A DNA stretch of 42,167 bases from positions 1 through 42,167 of the IMG/VR virus record IMGVR_UViG_3300032087_002049. One strand, given 5' to 3'. The notes beneath the pieces were generated by a model that saw nothing but the letters and a program-made list of their open reading frames with translations, was not told the origin of the DNA and made no database searches. The DNA comes from a virus. The position numbers and the translations under genes are program-made. Positions 8,048 to 14,815 of this stretch are shown piece by piece; the first letter of the stretch is position 1; the number at the start of each line of letters is the position of its first letter.

Positions 8048-8372
8048 ATACTGTATCATCGGTAATTGAAAGTATATCTAAAAACAATTCTAAATTCAAG
8101 CAAACAAGTGTGTCGGCTCTGTCTCTGTGTAGGCACAGAAGATCAGCATTATCTTTCCAACGCTCGAGGGTTTTGAATCCTTCGCCGTTTGCCCGTGCTT
8201 TTACTTCTACGCTTAGTTTATGGAATGGTTCTTTGCGTATCTCAATATCATAAGGGAAGTCAGGTATTGCTCCACTCATTGGTTGTCGTCTTGCTTGTAT
8301 ACCATATGCTTTTATTTGGTTGACGATTTGGTTCTCAACTCTGTACCCTTTTCTTTTGCTAAATTTACCCAT
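7992..8372 (-). CDS. Hjc-like Holliday junction resolvase / VRR-type nuclease
   Basis: 126 residues from the ATG at 8372, chosen because GGAG lies just upstream and the conserved domain begins MGKFSKRKGYRVENQI. A longer frame to 8414 would add 14 unconserved residues. The active-site pattern of archaeal-type Hjc nucleases is visible: Lys-Gly with Glu 13, Asp 38/42 (IPDFPYDIEI) and Glu56-x-Lys58 (VEVKA). The tail is Arg/Lys-rich (STRRRKRKSTKRS). It should cut branched DNA during recombination-driven replication or before packaging, in line with the SSB, annealing protein and exonuclease in the same operon. Confidence 0.75.
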   Translation of the reverse strand: MGKFSKRKGYRVENQIVNQIKAYGIQARRQPMSGAIPDFPYDIEIRKEPFHKLSVEVKARANGEGFKTLERWKDNADLLCLHRDRADTLVCLNLELFLDILSITDDTVYEQQESTRRRKRKSTKRS

Positions 8373-8553
8373 TTTTTGGCTCCACATCTGATGGCAAATC
8401 ACTTGAGTGTCCATTAATTAAATCTTCGTCTGTAGGTACACCCCATAGCTTTGCTAAGTCATCAAGGGTTGCTTGCCCTGCCGTGCTTAATCTATCGTGA
8501 TCCCAATATAGTTGTGCTATCAGGTGTTGTGTTTGGGTTGCTCTTTTACTCAT
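8365..8553 (-). CDS. 62-residue hypothetical protein
   Basis: Starts MSKRATQTQHLIAQLYWDHD and ends VEPKNG. It overlaps the resolvase start by 8 bases and the preceding winged-helix gene by 4, so it is part of the same translationally coupled string. There is no membrane segment or clear motif. LDDLAKLWGVPTDEDL could be a short helix-turn-helix-like segment, but this is weak. Function unknown. Confidence 0.55.
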   Translation of the reverse strand: MSKRATQTQHLIAQLYWDHDRLSTAGQATLDDLAKLWGVPTDEDLINGHSSDLPSDVEPKNG

Positions 8554-8747
8554 AATATCTCCAAGTTTCTGGCACCCTCGCCTTTGGTTAGTTTACCTTT
8601 CTTTACCAACTGCATACATATTTTGTGTGCTTGTGAGGGTGAGGCAAAGTTAAGTTGTTCTGCTATTTCTTTGTATGATGGACTAAACTTATACATACTT
8701 ATAAAGTCATCTACAAATTTATAAACACGTGATTCATTCTTCGTCAT
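8550..8747 (-). CDS. LexA-type winged-helix DNA-binding protein
   Basis: 65 residues that cover the DNA-binding domain of LexA and nothing else: RVYKFVDDFISMYKFSPSYKEIAEQLNFASPSQAHKICMQLVKKGKL...RNLEI. The SPSYKEIA block and the recognition helix (SPSQAHKICMQL) are typical. The Ser-Lys peptidase domain needed for SOS-type self-cleavage is missing, so it should be a stable regulator. It is a good candidate to bind a palindromic operator such as GGTATAGCGATACC in the control region, but this link is a guess. It overlaps both neighbours. Confidence 0.75.
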   Translation of the reverse strand: MTKNESRVYKFVDDFISMYKFSPSYKEIAEQLNFASPSQAHKICMQLVKKGKLTKGEGARNLEIL

Positions 8748-8949
8748 AATTATATATCCTCCGATCTAATTTAAAGTCTTTTACTCGTGTACATTTCATT
8801 GCTACAATATTGATAGGTGAATGTTTATATTGTTCTTGGACTCCCCACCAAGTAACAACATCACATTTACTTTGGAGTGGCAAGGCATACTTTACCCAAA
8901 GTTTGCCTTGATACTCTATCCATAATGTTACTATGAATATTTTAAACAT
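8734..8949 (-). CDS. 71-residue hypothetical protein
   Basis: Starts MFKIFIVTLWIEYQGKLWV and ends RRIYNYDEE. It is rich in aromatic residues, with alternating hydrophobic positions that suggest a small beta protein. It overlaps the SSB stop by one base and the next gene by 14 bases. No family is recognised. Confidence 0.5.
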   Translation of the reverse strand: MFKIFIVTLWIEYQGKLWVKYALPLQSKCDVVTWWGVQEQYKHSPINIVAMKCTRVKDFKLDRRIYNYDEE

Positions 8950-9374
8950 TAGTATGGCACATCATCTTCAATAATAGGTCCTGCTTCTACGTCACTAGGT
9001 ACTGTTTGATTTGCAGTAGGTGATGTAATAGTTGAAACATTGCCGTCAGACTTAGAATCCATTAGCTTCATTTCAGAGTTAAACCTATCAAGGTGTATTT
9101 CTGCTTTCACTCTTTCTTCTCCTGTGTCTGTCTGCCATTTTCTATATGTTAGTCTTCCCTCCAATAAAACTCTGCTTCCTTTCTTAGTATATTTGGCTAA
9201 GATGTCTGCTATTTTATCGTCCCAAACGACACACTTGTGCCATTCGGTTTCTTTTTCGCCCTTCACTACTCTGTTTGTAGCTACAGACAAGATGGCGTAG
9301 TTGGTGCCTGCCCCCGTTTGTTTTACTTCGGGGTCAGCACCAAGATTACCAATGATTTGAATCTTGTTATACAT
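8949..9374 (-). CDS. ssb: Single-stranded DNA-binding protein
   Basis: 141 residues. The OB fold is clear over residues 1-105: MYNKIQIIGNLGADPEVKQTGAG, WHKCVVWDDKIADILAKYTKKGSRVLLEGRLTYRKW and a final strand AEIHLDRF. A flexible linker (Ser/Thr/Asn-rich) follows, then the acidic tip EDDVPY, matching the DDDIPF-type tip that recruits partners in bacterial SSBs. AAAGGAA precedes the ATG, which overlaps the stop of the annealing-protein gene. It protects single strands during replication and probably interacts with the recombination proteins encoded just upstream. Confidence 0.93.
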   Translation of the reverse strand: MYNKIQIIGNLGADPEVKQTGAGTNYAILSVATNRVVKGEKETEWHKCVVWDDKIADILAKYTKKGSRVLLEGRLTYRKWQTDTGEERVKAEIHLDRFNSEMKLMDSKSDGNVSTITSPTANQTVPSDVEAGPIIEDDVPY

Positions 9375-9954
9375 TTAGTTCCTTTCGTTTAGATTCATAT
9401 TTAGCTATTGCCATTTGATATAATCCGGGATTAGATTTTCTGGCTTTAGCTATGTTTACTTTGTTCATTTCATAGTAACCCGTAACTTGCTTAACAGTTT
9501 TACTCCCTTCAATGCTACTAATAAATGATTTGATTGCATCATCATCTGCTGAACCTAACTTCTCATTGGTTGTGTCAAGTTCATCTTCTGAATATACAAA
9601 GCCATGCAAACCTACAAGTTTAAGTATTGCTCTATCTACTGCACGTTTTTCTGCCATAGCATATGGATAAGCAACCTTACTATTTTTTGGACTAGCCTCT
9701 CCGTAGGTAATGACTTTCATTTTGTCATTGTGTGCATAGCATTTAACTACTGCAATACCTTGTGCAGAGTTTGTTTCTACTTCTACAATGTCATCAATGA
9801 CAACACCTGCTTTAGCTCCAACAAGTTCACAGTATTTGTGTAGCATTACAAGTGTTGCTTTACCTCCACGCTTTAGTTCCCAGAGTGCGTGTTCGGGTTT
9901 TAGATCATACTGCTGTAGTATTTTCTTTACTCTTGGTTCAATGTTACCCATCAT
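9367..9954 (-). CDS. Probable single-strand annealing / ERF-like recombination protein
   Basis: 195 residues with a near-consensus AAAGGAGG ribosome site. The core ITYGEASPKN...YPYAMAEKRAVDRAILKLVGLHGFVYSEDE is a signature I know from phage proteins encoded between an exonuclease and SSB. In those phages they are annotated as ERF- or Rad52-like annealing proteins, or left unknown. It sits exactly between a YqaJ exonuclease and SSB here. The C-terminal ~50 residues (KSFISSIEGSKTVKQVTGYYEMNKV) look like a separate helical domain. Assignment to annealing is mainly by signature and context. Confidence 0.65.
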   Translation of the reverse strand: MMGNIEPRVKKILQQYDLKPEHALWELKRGGKATLVMLHKYCELVGAKAGVVIDDIVEVETNSAQGIAVVKCYAHNDKMKVITYGEASPKNSKVAYPYAMAEKRAVDRAILKLVGLHGFVYSEDELDTTNEKLGSADDDAIKSFISSIEGSKTVKQVTGYYEMNKVNIAKARKSNPGLYQMAIAKYESKRKELNV

Positions 9955-9955
9955 A

Positions 9956-10765
9956 TTAACCTCCTTTGTTTTCTTTGATGGTTAGGTGTCCTGCTTTTGT
10001 TCTTGATATCTTGATACCTGCACCTTCAGCAAGACGACAGTTGGCAGGTATTAGTTCTTTCAATACCTTACCAACTGCTCGGTGTTGATCGTATGATATT
10101 TTTGTTTCACGCCAAGTATGTGCATTAGCTACAAACTCATTGTTCTTCTCCATATCAATACGAATCATATCGTTTACTTTTATTGTATCTGTTAAATCTT
10201 GTATTAATTTTTCTGATTTTAATTTTTCTGGTTCTTTATCTTTAATTACATGTTCATTCCAAAAAGTTGATTCCATTTCATATAACATTTTTACATATTC
10301 ATTATCTAATTGTATTTCACACCATTCGTATCTCATATTACCAAAAATTACTGAGAGGTACGCTCTATCCATCATAGCAACTTGCATATAATGTTGTAGC
10401 TGAGGCATATATTTGCGTATAACATTTTCTAAAGTGTTGTTGGCATTTGTATGCTTGCACTCTAGGACACATAATTTGTCACTAACATTTGCTATACCAT
10501 CAAGACTAGCGTGACGAAATCCATCTGTGAATTCGTGTTTAACTCTATGTGATAATAGTTTATGTCCTGTTTCCTGCCAAAACCAATGCTTGTTAAGTTT
10601 TTCTGTAACAATGCCGATCTGTACAGGTAACACCCGATCTAAGTTGGCAGGCTCTTGACGCCCTGTCTTCTCTAGCCAGAGTGTGTGCCAATCACCTTCC
10701 ATAATGCGTGTAGCATCTGAACCACCAATAGTTTTTGGTCGTTCTACTTTTCTCTTTGGTTGCAT
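9956..10765 (-). CDS. YqaJ-type viral recombinase / exonuclease
   Basis: 269 residues. TIGGSDATRIM near the N-terminus and GIVTE (Glu 55) are family landmarks. The active site is the Asp of FRHASLDGI (residue 89) followed by ECK (Glu 102, Lys 104), the D-ExK core of lambda-exonuclease-like nucleases. It should resect double-strand ends 5' to 3' to make substrate for the annealing protein downstream. AAGGAG lies before the ATG. Confidence 0.85.
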   Translation of the reverse strand: MQPKRKVERPKTIGGSDATRIMEGDWHTLWLEKTGRQEPANLDRVLPVQIGIVTEKLNKHWFWQETGHKLLSHRVKHEFTDGFRHASLDGIANVSDKLCVLECKHTNANNTLENVIRKYMPQLQHYMQVAMMDRAYLSVIFGNMRYEWCEIQLDNEYVKMLYEMESTFWNEHVIKDKEPEKLKSEKLIQDLTDTIKVNDMIRIDMEKNNEFVANAHTWRETKISYDQHRAVGKVLKELIPANCRLAEGAGIKISRTKAGHLTIKENKGG

Positions 10766-10766
10766 A

Positions 10767-11372
10767 TTATACTCCTTTCGTATCTATTTTATAGCACTCT
10801 TGTACTACATTTGCAAACCTTTTTGTTTTTAAATAAGTATTTTCTATAAACAACATTCCGTGTTCGTAAGGTGGCTCATAGATAGCAAGAAAGTCTGCAG
10901 GTACAGGCAATCTTCTATACTTATAGGTTTTTATTAACTCCAATGTATACTCTTCAATAATACATTGAGGATACTTGGCTAAGATTTCACCATACATCTT
11001 CAACCCAAGTTCGTTAGGTACATCACACCCAAAGGTAGATGCACACATTTCTATAGCCGTGCCAATATATTTAGGATCGGCAGGCAACATAAGTTTTTGA
11101 CAATGTAACAATGTCGTGCGTAATAGATTTAGATATTGTATTGCTTTGCTTTCTGTAGCTACATACTCATCTATTTTGTTTTGTTTGATTGCTAATAGCA
11201 AAGACATTGTTGATTCTTTCACGGCGTTCTTTAGTACCTTCGGAGGTTTGAGTTGTATTGGTCGTGAATTTTTTGGAACGCAATAACCAAGATCGGAAAG
11301 CATATTGCCAATCTGATTTAACTGTTCCACCTGCCCGATAATGGTTGATAAAGATTTTAAGTTCGTTGTCAT
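10767..11372 (-). CDS. Probable replication-accessory (P-like) protein
   Basis: 201 residues from the ATG at 11372, chosen for the AAAGG upstream. A later start at 11207 is possible. The C-terminal half reads AIEMCASTFGCDVPNELGLKMYGEILAKYPQCIIEEYTLELIKTYKYRRLPVPADFLA. This resembles the helical domain of phage replication proteins that load helicase (pattern Y..L..YP...L.......KY.R.P.PAD). With this start the gene shares 206 bases with the upstream HTH gene in another frame. No helicase or polymerase is present in the window, so host enzymes would be recruited. Confidence 0.6.
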   Translation of the reverse strand: MTTNLKSLSTIIGQVEQLNQIGNMLSDLGYCVPKNSRPIQLKPPKVLKNAVKESTMSLLLAIKQNKIDEYVATESKAIQYLNLLRTTLLHCQKLMLPADPKYIGTAIEMCASTFGCDVPNELGLKMYGEILAKYPQCIIEEYTLELIKTYKYRRLPVPADFLAIYEPPYEHGMLFIENTYLKTKRFANVVQECYKIDTKGV

Positions 11373-11649
11373 AATTATACCTTTCTCCAAACTCTGATAT
11401 GATCCATTGCTTAGTATCGTAGCTAGGAACAAATGACTTTGGAATTTGTTGTTGATGAACATTAAGAATAAGATTGAAACCAAGCACACTACACCAATTA
11501 ATAAAGTTAATCATACTTGGTTGTTTCTTTCCACATTCCCATAATGAAACAAGGCTATCAGATACACCAATCTTTTCAGATACTTCCTGAGATGACATAC
11601 CAAGATGTTGCCGCCTTGTCTGTAGGTCTTGCAGTATAACTTTATACAT
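11167..11649 (-). CDS. Xre-type HTH protein, probable replication initiator
   Basis: 160 residues from ATG 11649, which overlaps the upstream stop by 8 bases (translational coupling; no ribosome site). A Cro/C1-type helix-turn-helix is clear at residues ~8-60: LQTRRQHLGMSSQEVSEKIGVSDSLVSLWECGKKQPS. Residues ~95-130 (ELKIFINHYRAGGTVKSDWQYAFRSWLLR) match a segment common in phage replication initiators and DnaT-like proteins. The final ~30 residues are Thr/Arg-rich and lie in the overlap with the next gene. It could be an origin-binding initiator or a repressor. Confidence 0.65.
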   Translation of the reverse strand: MYKVILQDLQTRRQHLGMSSQEVSEKIGVSDSLVSLWECGKKQPSMINFINWCSVLGFNLILNVHQQQIPKSFVPSYDTKQWIISEFGERYNYDNELKIFINHYRAGGTVKSDWQYAFRSWLLRSKKFTTNTTQTSEGTKERRERINNVFAISNQTKQNR

Positions 11650-12007
11650 ATTTACTGAGCAGTATTTCACACTCGGAATATGATAAGTCATCAGCACAAC
11701 TTTGTCTAACCTCGAGAAACTTTGTATGTTTGAATCGTGGTAAAGATAAGAGAAGCCTTGCATAAAAAGGTTTGTGATTGTTATTTATCTTGAATTGTTT
11801 ATCAGTGGTATCAATCATAGTTTCCCAACGAACACGATTAATTAACATTTCACTTGATAATTTTTTATGTCCTCTGTGAATCATATCTGTAGCAAAGTTG
11901 TGATATAATTCCCATACTCTTGGGTTATCAAGGTGAAAGTCAATAAACTCACACGTGTTAGTTGACTTGCCATACTTTAATGTTTGACGGTCAAAATGCA
12001 TATCCAT
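11642..12007 (-). CDS. Conserved phage hypothetical protein, 121 residues
   Basis: AAAGGAG lies 6 bases before ATG 12007. The pattern EFIDFHLDNPRVWELYHNFA...RVRWETMID...KINNNHKPFYARLLLSLPRFKHTKFLEVRQ is one I have met in many unrelated phage genomes near replication genes, without assigned function. The FH..NP.V, RW, KINN..PFYARLL and F.E.R landmarks suggest a conserved fold with nucleic-acid contacts. It is first in a coupled pair with the HTH gene. Confidence 0.65.
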   Translation of the reverse strand: MDMHFDRQTLKYGKSTNTCEFIDFHLDNPRVWELYHNFATDMIHRGHKKLSSEMLINRVRWETMIDTTDKQFKINNNHKPFYARLLLSLPRFKHTKFLEVRQSCADDLSYSECEILLSKYV

Positions 12008-12040
12008 AATATACTCCTTTGTTTTAATGGATTAATAATG

Positions 12041-12089
12041 TGGGCGTTTGCTCATAATTAGGTACGCCCAAACCTTATCAACGTAAGGT
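12041..12089 (-). promoter_or_regulatory. Tandem hairpins in the leader of the 12007 gene
   Basis: Two stem-loops sit between the 53-residue gene and the 121-residue gene. TGGGCGT (12041) pairs with ACGCCCA (12064), and ACCTTA (12072) with TAAGGT (12084). On the minus strand they follow each other closely and end ~20 bases before the ribosome site. There is no strong U-run, so attenuation or mRNA processing is more likely than full termination. Confidence 0.4.
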
Positions 12090-12114
12090 ACAACAATAAA
12101 CCTTACAATCGATT

Positions 12115-12276
12115 CTATATATGTTCAGACCAATATTCATTCCATAACTCCTGAGTTACTTCCTGAAATTCTTTGTCCGTTAATTTATTTAATAGTGGTT
12201 TTACAGCAAATCTAAATTCATCAATGCATTCTGATTCACCTAGTCTTGCTGTTACTTCGGTGTCATTATATTTCAT
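12115..12276 (-). CDS. 53-residue acidic hypothetical protein
   Basis: Reads MKYNDTEVTARLGESECIDE... and ends NEYWSEHI. GAAAGGA lies ~7 bases before the ATG. Net charge is negative, the protein is probably helical (PLLNKLTDKEFQEVTQELWNEYW), and there is no membrane segment. Small acidic early proteins of this kind are often inhibitors of host enzymes, but nothing here proves it. It is followed by the tandem hairpins. Confidence 0.6.
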   Translation of the reverse strand: MKYNDTEVTARLGESECIDEFRFAVKPLLNKLTDKEFQEVTQELWNEYWSEHI

Positions 12277-12318
12277 AACATCTTCCTTTCGTACTACTAT
12301 TATACTATTTATATTCTA

Positions 12319-13176
12319 CTATGCAACAAGTTCTTGCCATTGTTTAGAACCTAATGCTTTAGCTACTTCATCTTCTCTACGTTTACGAATAGCGTGTCCA
12401 CGTTCTCCGTCAGTATGAGTAGACCAATAAGTAAGAGCATTGTACAACGCCCACTTAGTATTACCAAGCGATCTTGCTTCACGATCAAAACCTTCAAGTA
12501 ATGTTTCTGTTCTCGTTACATTGAATGGTATAGAGTTAGAAGAACGCTTGAATGTTTTAGCTATAGTTTGTTCTAAGAACTTTTGAACAGAGTGTTGTTC
12601 TAGTCTAGTGTGTGCCCATTGAGCATAATCATTACGTGAGTCTGTAAAGAATTTTAATCCTGTCTGTACACGATCTGTAATGCTTTTGATATTTACTTTG
12701 GTTGTGTGTTTGAAACGCAATGTAGAAGCATTTACAGGTGTTGTACAGCCATTCATACACCACAATCTTAAGCCATCACATATGGTAGCAAATGCCCACG
12801 ATTGATCATAAGAGTTAAAGAAGTTGATTCTAAACTTTATGATATCATCTTTCTGTGGTTCAATTACTAAATCATTGAAAGTTACAGACCCACGCATTTT
12901 TGCACCTGCTTCGTGCACTTGGATCTTAGTGCTGTAGTTAGTGAAGCCTGTCTTTTCAACACCTTCCATTACTCTATCTACAACATCTTTGTGTGATATA
13001 GGTTTGTACTTACTGCCGTGAATACCTAATACTTGACCGGTATCTGTGCGAACACACGCTCTGGCCATATCAGGTGGAACAGAATAGTTTTGATTACCAA
13101 AATTATCTGTCCTGTTTAGTGCTTCAAGTTCCACCATTTCTGTTGGAAACTCGTAGTCTTTTAATACATCTAACAT
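12319..13176 (-). CDS. DUF932 (phage/plasmid-like) protein
   Basis: 285 residues, AAAGGAG ribosome site. The family signature is plain: VLGIHGSKYKPISHKDV near residue 50, FNSYDQSWAFATICDGLRLWCMNG at ~120, and a C-terminal NALTYWSTHTDGERG segment. The family is widespread in phages and plasmids. Its biochemical role is not settled and a link to DNA replication or protection is only proposed. The conserved Cys/Met/Trp-rich CDGLRLWCMNG loop is intact. Confidence 0.8.
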   Translation of the reverse strand: MLDVLKDYEFPTEMVELEALNRTDNFGNQNYSVPPDMARACVRTDTGQVLGIHGSKYKPISHKDVVDRVMEGVEKTGFTNYSTKIQVHEAGAKMRGSVTFNDLVIEPQKDDIIKFRINFFNSYDQSWAFATICDGLRLWCMNGCTTPVNASTLRFKHTTKVNIKSITDRVQTGLKFFTDSRNDYAQWAHTRLEQHSVQKFLEQTIAKTFKRSSNSIPFNVTRTETLLEGFDREARSLGNTKWALYNALTYWSTHTDGERGHAIRKRREDEVAKALGSKQWQELVA

Positions 13177-13210
13177 AATTACTCCTTTGTTTTTTATTAG
13201 ATTTATATTA

Positions 13211-13474
13211 TTATATTACATCATACTTTTCCTTTCGTAAAAGATCAGCTAGTCCCTTTGCTTGTTCTTTAAGTATGACGAGAGAAGTGGTGATGTGTTC
13301 AAAATTATTTTGCGAAAGCTGTTTACTCTCGCATGAATCCAACGCCACTTCGATTGCACCTATACATTTGTTGATTACTTTCATTTCGTATTCACATTTG
13401 ATTAGGTACTGCAATGAGTAGAGTTCCATATTATCTTCCCACCCATAGCGTTCTTCTAATGCTTCTATAGCCAA
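13211..13474 (-). CDS. 87-residue helical protein, TTG start
   Basis: The start is TTG at 13474, 8 bases after a full AAAGGAGGTGAT ribosome site. A closer ATG at 13480 reads only MYWL then stops across the TTG, so it could act as a tiny leader that lowers expression. The protein is helical and charged (AIEALEERYGWEDNMELYSLQYLIKCEYEMKVINK), with no known domain. Function unknown. Confidence 0.6.
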   Translation of the reverse strand: MAIEALEERYGWEDNMELYSLQYLIKCEYEMKVINKCIGAIEVALDSCESKQLSQNNFEHITTSLVILKEQAKGLADLLRKEKYDVI

Positions 13475-13504
13475 TACATATCACCTCCTTTAAGCTGTGT
13501 ATTG

Positions 13505-13825
13505 TTACTTAGCAATTTTTTCTAGTTCATCTACAGCGTGTGCAATTTCTTTCATACGCTCTTCGTACTCAGGTGCATACAACTTGTTTTCTATTTCAAG
13601 TAAGCATACATGTGTTAAGTGCTCCATCACACCATAGTAATGCATAGCCAAACGAAACTTATTATGAGATATTAGATCGTCAGAATATTTCGATTGTATG
13701 ACATCTTGATATTCATTTGACATAGTTCTGAATGTATTTACACGATTGAGTTCGTGTGCTCTACGTTGATGAACTTCAGCTTCATAGTGATGTTGTTGTT
13801 CATCTGTTTTTAGATATTTAGACAT
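13505..13825 (-). CDS. 106-residue helical hypothetical protein
   Basis: Strong AAAGGAG ribosome site before ATG 13825. The N-terminus is His/Glu-rich (DEQQHHYEAEVHQRRAHELNRV) and the rest is helical (YEERMKEIAHAVDELEKIAK). There is no membrane segment. It is the first gene after a ~180-base leader holding a 12-bp inverted repeat and one copy of the long inverted repeat of the control region. Function unknown. Confidence 0.6.
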   Translation of the reverse strand: MSKYLKTDEQQHHYEAEVHQRRAHELNRVNTFRTMSNEYQDVIQSKYSDDLISHNKFRLAMHYYGVMEHLTHVCLLEIENKLYAPEYEERMKEIAHAVDELEKIAK

Positions 13826-13876
13826 TTTTACTCCTTTGTTAATTGTCTATAATTGATTACATATACAATGTAACCA

Positions 13877-13917
13877 TATGACTACACATTACGGGAAGGA
13901 AATCTTGTGTAGTCATA
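13877..13917 (-). promoter_or_regulatory. 12-bp perfect inverted repeat in early-gene leader
   Basis: TATGACTACACA at 13877-13888 pairs perfectly with TGTGTAGTCATA at 13906-13917 across a 17-base loop. It lies ~50 bases upstream of the 13825 start codon. It may be an RNA hairpin in the leader or an operator. The rest of 13826-13963 shows no other clear feature. Confidence 0.5.
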
Positions 13918-13963
13918 CGGATACAAAATGATGAATAGTGATGATAGTGCATAGTGTTTTAAA

Positions 13964-13989
13964 TTTGGGATAGCGATACCAAAAAATCC
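13964..13989. repeat. Long inverted repeat, left copy (palindromic core)
   Basis: 26 bases with core GATAGCGATACC. It matches the reverse complement of 15659-15684 in 25 of 26 positions; the one difference is G at 13969. In the right copy the core is a 5-4-5 palindrome, GGTAT-CGCT-ATACC, and here one arm base is changed. It lies between the 54-residue gene and the 13825 gene. Confidence 0.7.
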
Positions 13990-14004
13990 ACAAATTTCCC
14001 TATG

Positions 14005-14169
14005 TTACTGACGCAAATGCCAATAACAATACTCTATGAGTAACCAACAATCAACAATCCAAATACAACATAACATTAATGATAAACCATTAAAGGTAGG
14101 AAGATAATATATTGCAACAGGAATTAAGATAAGATGTAGTAACAAAGTAATGATGATAGTTATATTCAT
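14005..14169 (-). CDS. 54-residue protein with two membrane segments
   Basis: Reads MNITIIITLLLHLILIPVAI... and ends CYWHLRQ. Two hydrophobic helices flank a short YYLPTFNGLS turn, and several Cys and Trp lie in the second (LMLCCIWIVDCWLLIEYCYW). TTAAAGG lies ~8 bases before the ATG. A GC-rich hairpin sits just upstream. A hairpin-type small inner-membrane protein in an early block could be superinfection exclusion or holin-like; no family is recognised. Confidence 0.55.
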   Translation of the reverse strand: MNITIIITLLLHLILIPVAIYYLPTFNGLSLMLCCIWIVDCWLLIEYCYWHLRQ

Positions 14170-14188
14170 AATGCGAATCCTTTAAGTA

Positions 14189-14218
14189 CGCCGCCCGAAG
14201 GGCGGCGAAAATTTTTTT
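14189..14218 (+). terminator. GC-only hairpin followed by a T-run (plus-strand terminator)
   Basis: CGCCGCCC-GAA-GGGCGGCG is an 8-bp stem of G and C only, in otherwise AT-rich DNA. It is followed on the plus strand by AAAA and seven T. It would stop antisense (plus) transcripts. On the minus strand it forms a stable hairpin in the leader of the 54-residue membrane gene, ending ~20 bases before its start codon. Confidence 0.6.
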
Positions 14219-14224
14219 ATATGC

Positions 14225-14258
14225 AAAAAAAAAAGGGAACTGTTTCCAATTCCCTTTT
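14225..14258 (-). terminator. Intrinsic terminator of the 163-residue gene
   Basis: On the minus strand a 9-bp stem (AAAAGGGAA with TTCCCTTTT, 10-base loop) is followed directly by a run of T (ten A at 14225-14234 on the plus strand). It lies 31 bases after the stop of the 14290-14781 gene, which would make that gene a single-gene transcript. Confidence 0.8.
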
Positions 14259-14289
14259 AACTGACTTTATGCCGATTTTTGTTTTATGT

Positions 14290-14781
14290 TTATATATTAA
14301 AATTAATGAATTTTTTATATTCTTTTTCAAGTTCTTTTTCTTCGGCTACAACTTGCTCGGCTGTTTTATCCTTAGAAACAGAACTTTTTTGAATATGTAG
14401 ATTTTCAACGCAAGATTCTACTGCGTGTGTCATCAACTGGTCGATTAAACTCAAATCAATAGAGTTTTTACAATTCCAATTATAATTTTTACACGCAACT
14501 AAATATTCATTTTCGCCTTTCTCATCTTTCGAGAATGACGGGTCCTCTTGCGATTTTACTTTTTCCCAATATTCTATTTTTTTATTGGAATTTCTTAGTG
14601 CACCAAGAACAAGATTGCCCAAACCTGCACAAGCACTGTGCGAGGATGACCAATTTTTATTTTTGGTTGATGGCGTAAGTTTAAATAGTAAGTCAACTAA
14701 TGGTCTCACAACCTTTACGGCTTCTTCAAACTGTTCTGGTGTGTAAACGATTTTATTATATTTATATAGTTGTTTTGTCAT
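14290..14781 (-). CDS. 163-residue hypothetical protein, first gene off the early promoter
   Basis: Starts MTKQLYKYNKIVYTPEQFEE. A moderate AAGGA site lies ~10 bases before the ATG. The protein is soluble and helical, with several Cys (SSHSACAGLG, LVACKNYNWNCKNS, ESCVENLH) and a very charged C-terminus (VVAEEKELEKEYKKFI). It lies alone between a strong divergent promoter-like site plus structured leader DNA and an intrinsic terminator, so it is probably the first and most strongly made early protein. No family is recognised. A host-takeover or control role is inference from its place only. Confidence 0.6.
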   Translation of the reverse strand: MTKQLYKYNKIVYTPEQFEEAVKVVRPLVDLLFKLTPSTKNKNWSSSHSACAGLGNLVLGALRNSNKKIEYWEKVKSQEDPSFSKDEKGENEYLVACKNYNWNCKNSIDLSLIDQLMTHAVESCVENLHIQKSSVSKDKTAEQVVAEEKELEKEYKKFINFNI

Positions 14782-14815
14782 TTTATTTTATCCTTACGAC
14801 ATAAAGTCATAATCA

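Noticed and set aside
8005-8724. Plus-strand frames inside the minus-strand resolvase and LexA region
   Set aside because: They are antisense to recognisable domains and lack ribosome sites.
14170-14188. tRNA T-arm-like string GCGAATCC near 14173
   Set aside because: No acceptor stem, D-arm or anticodon arm can be formed around it.
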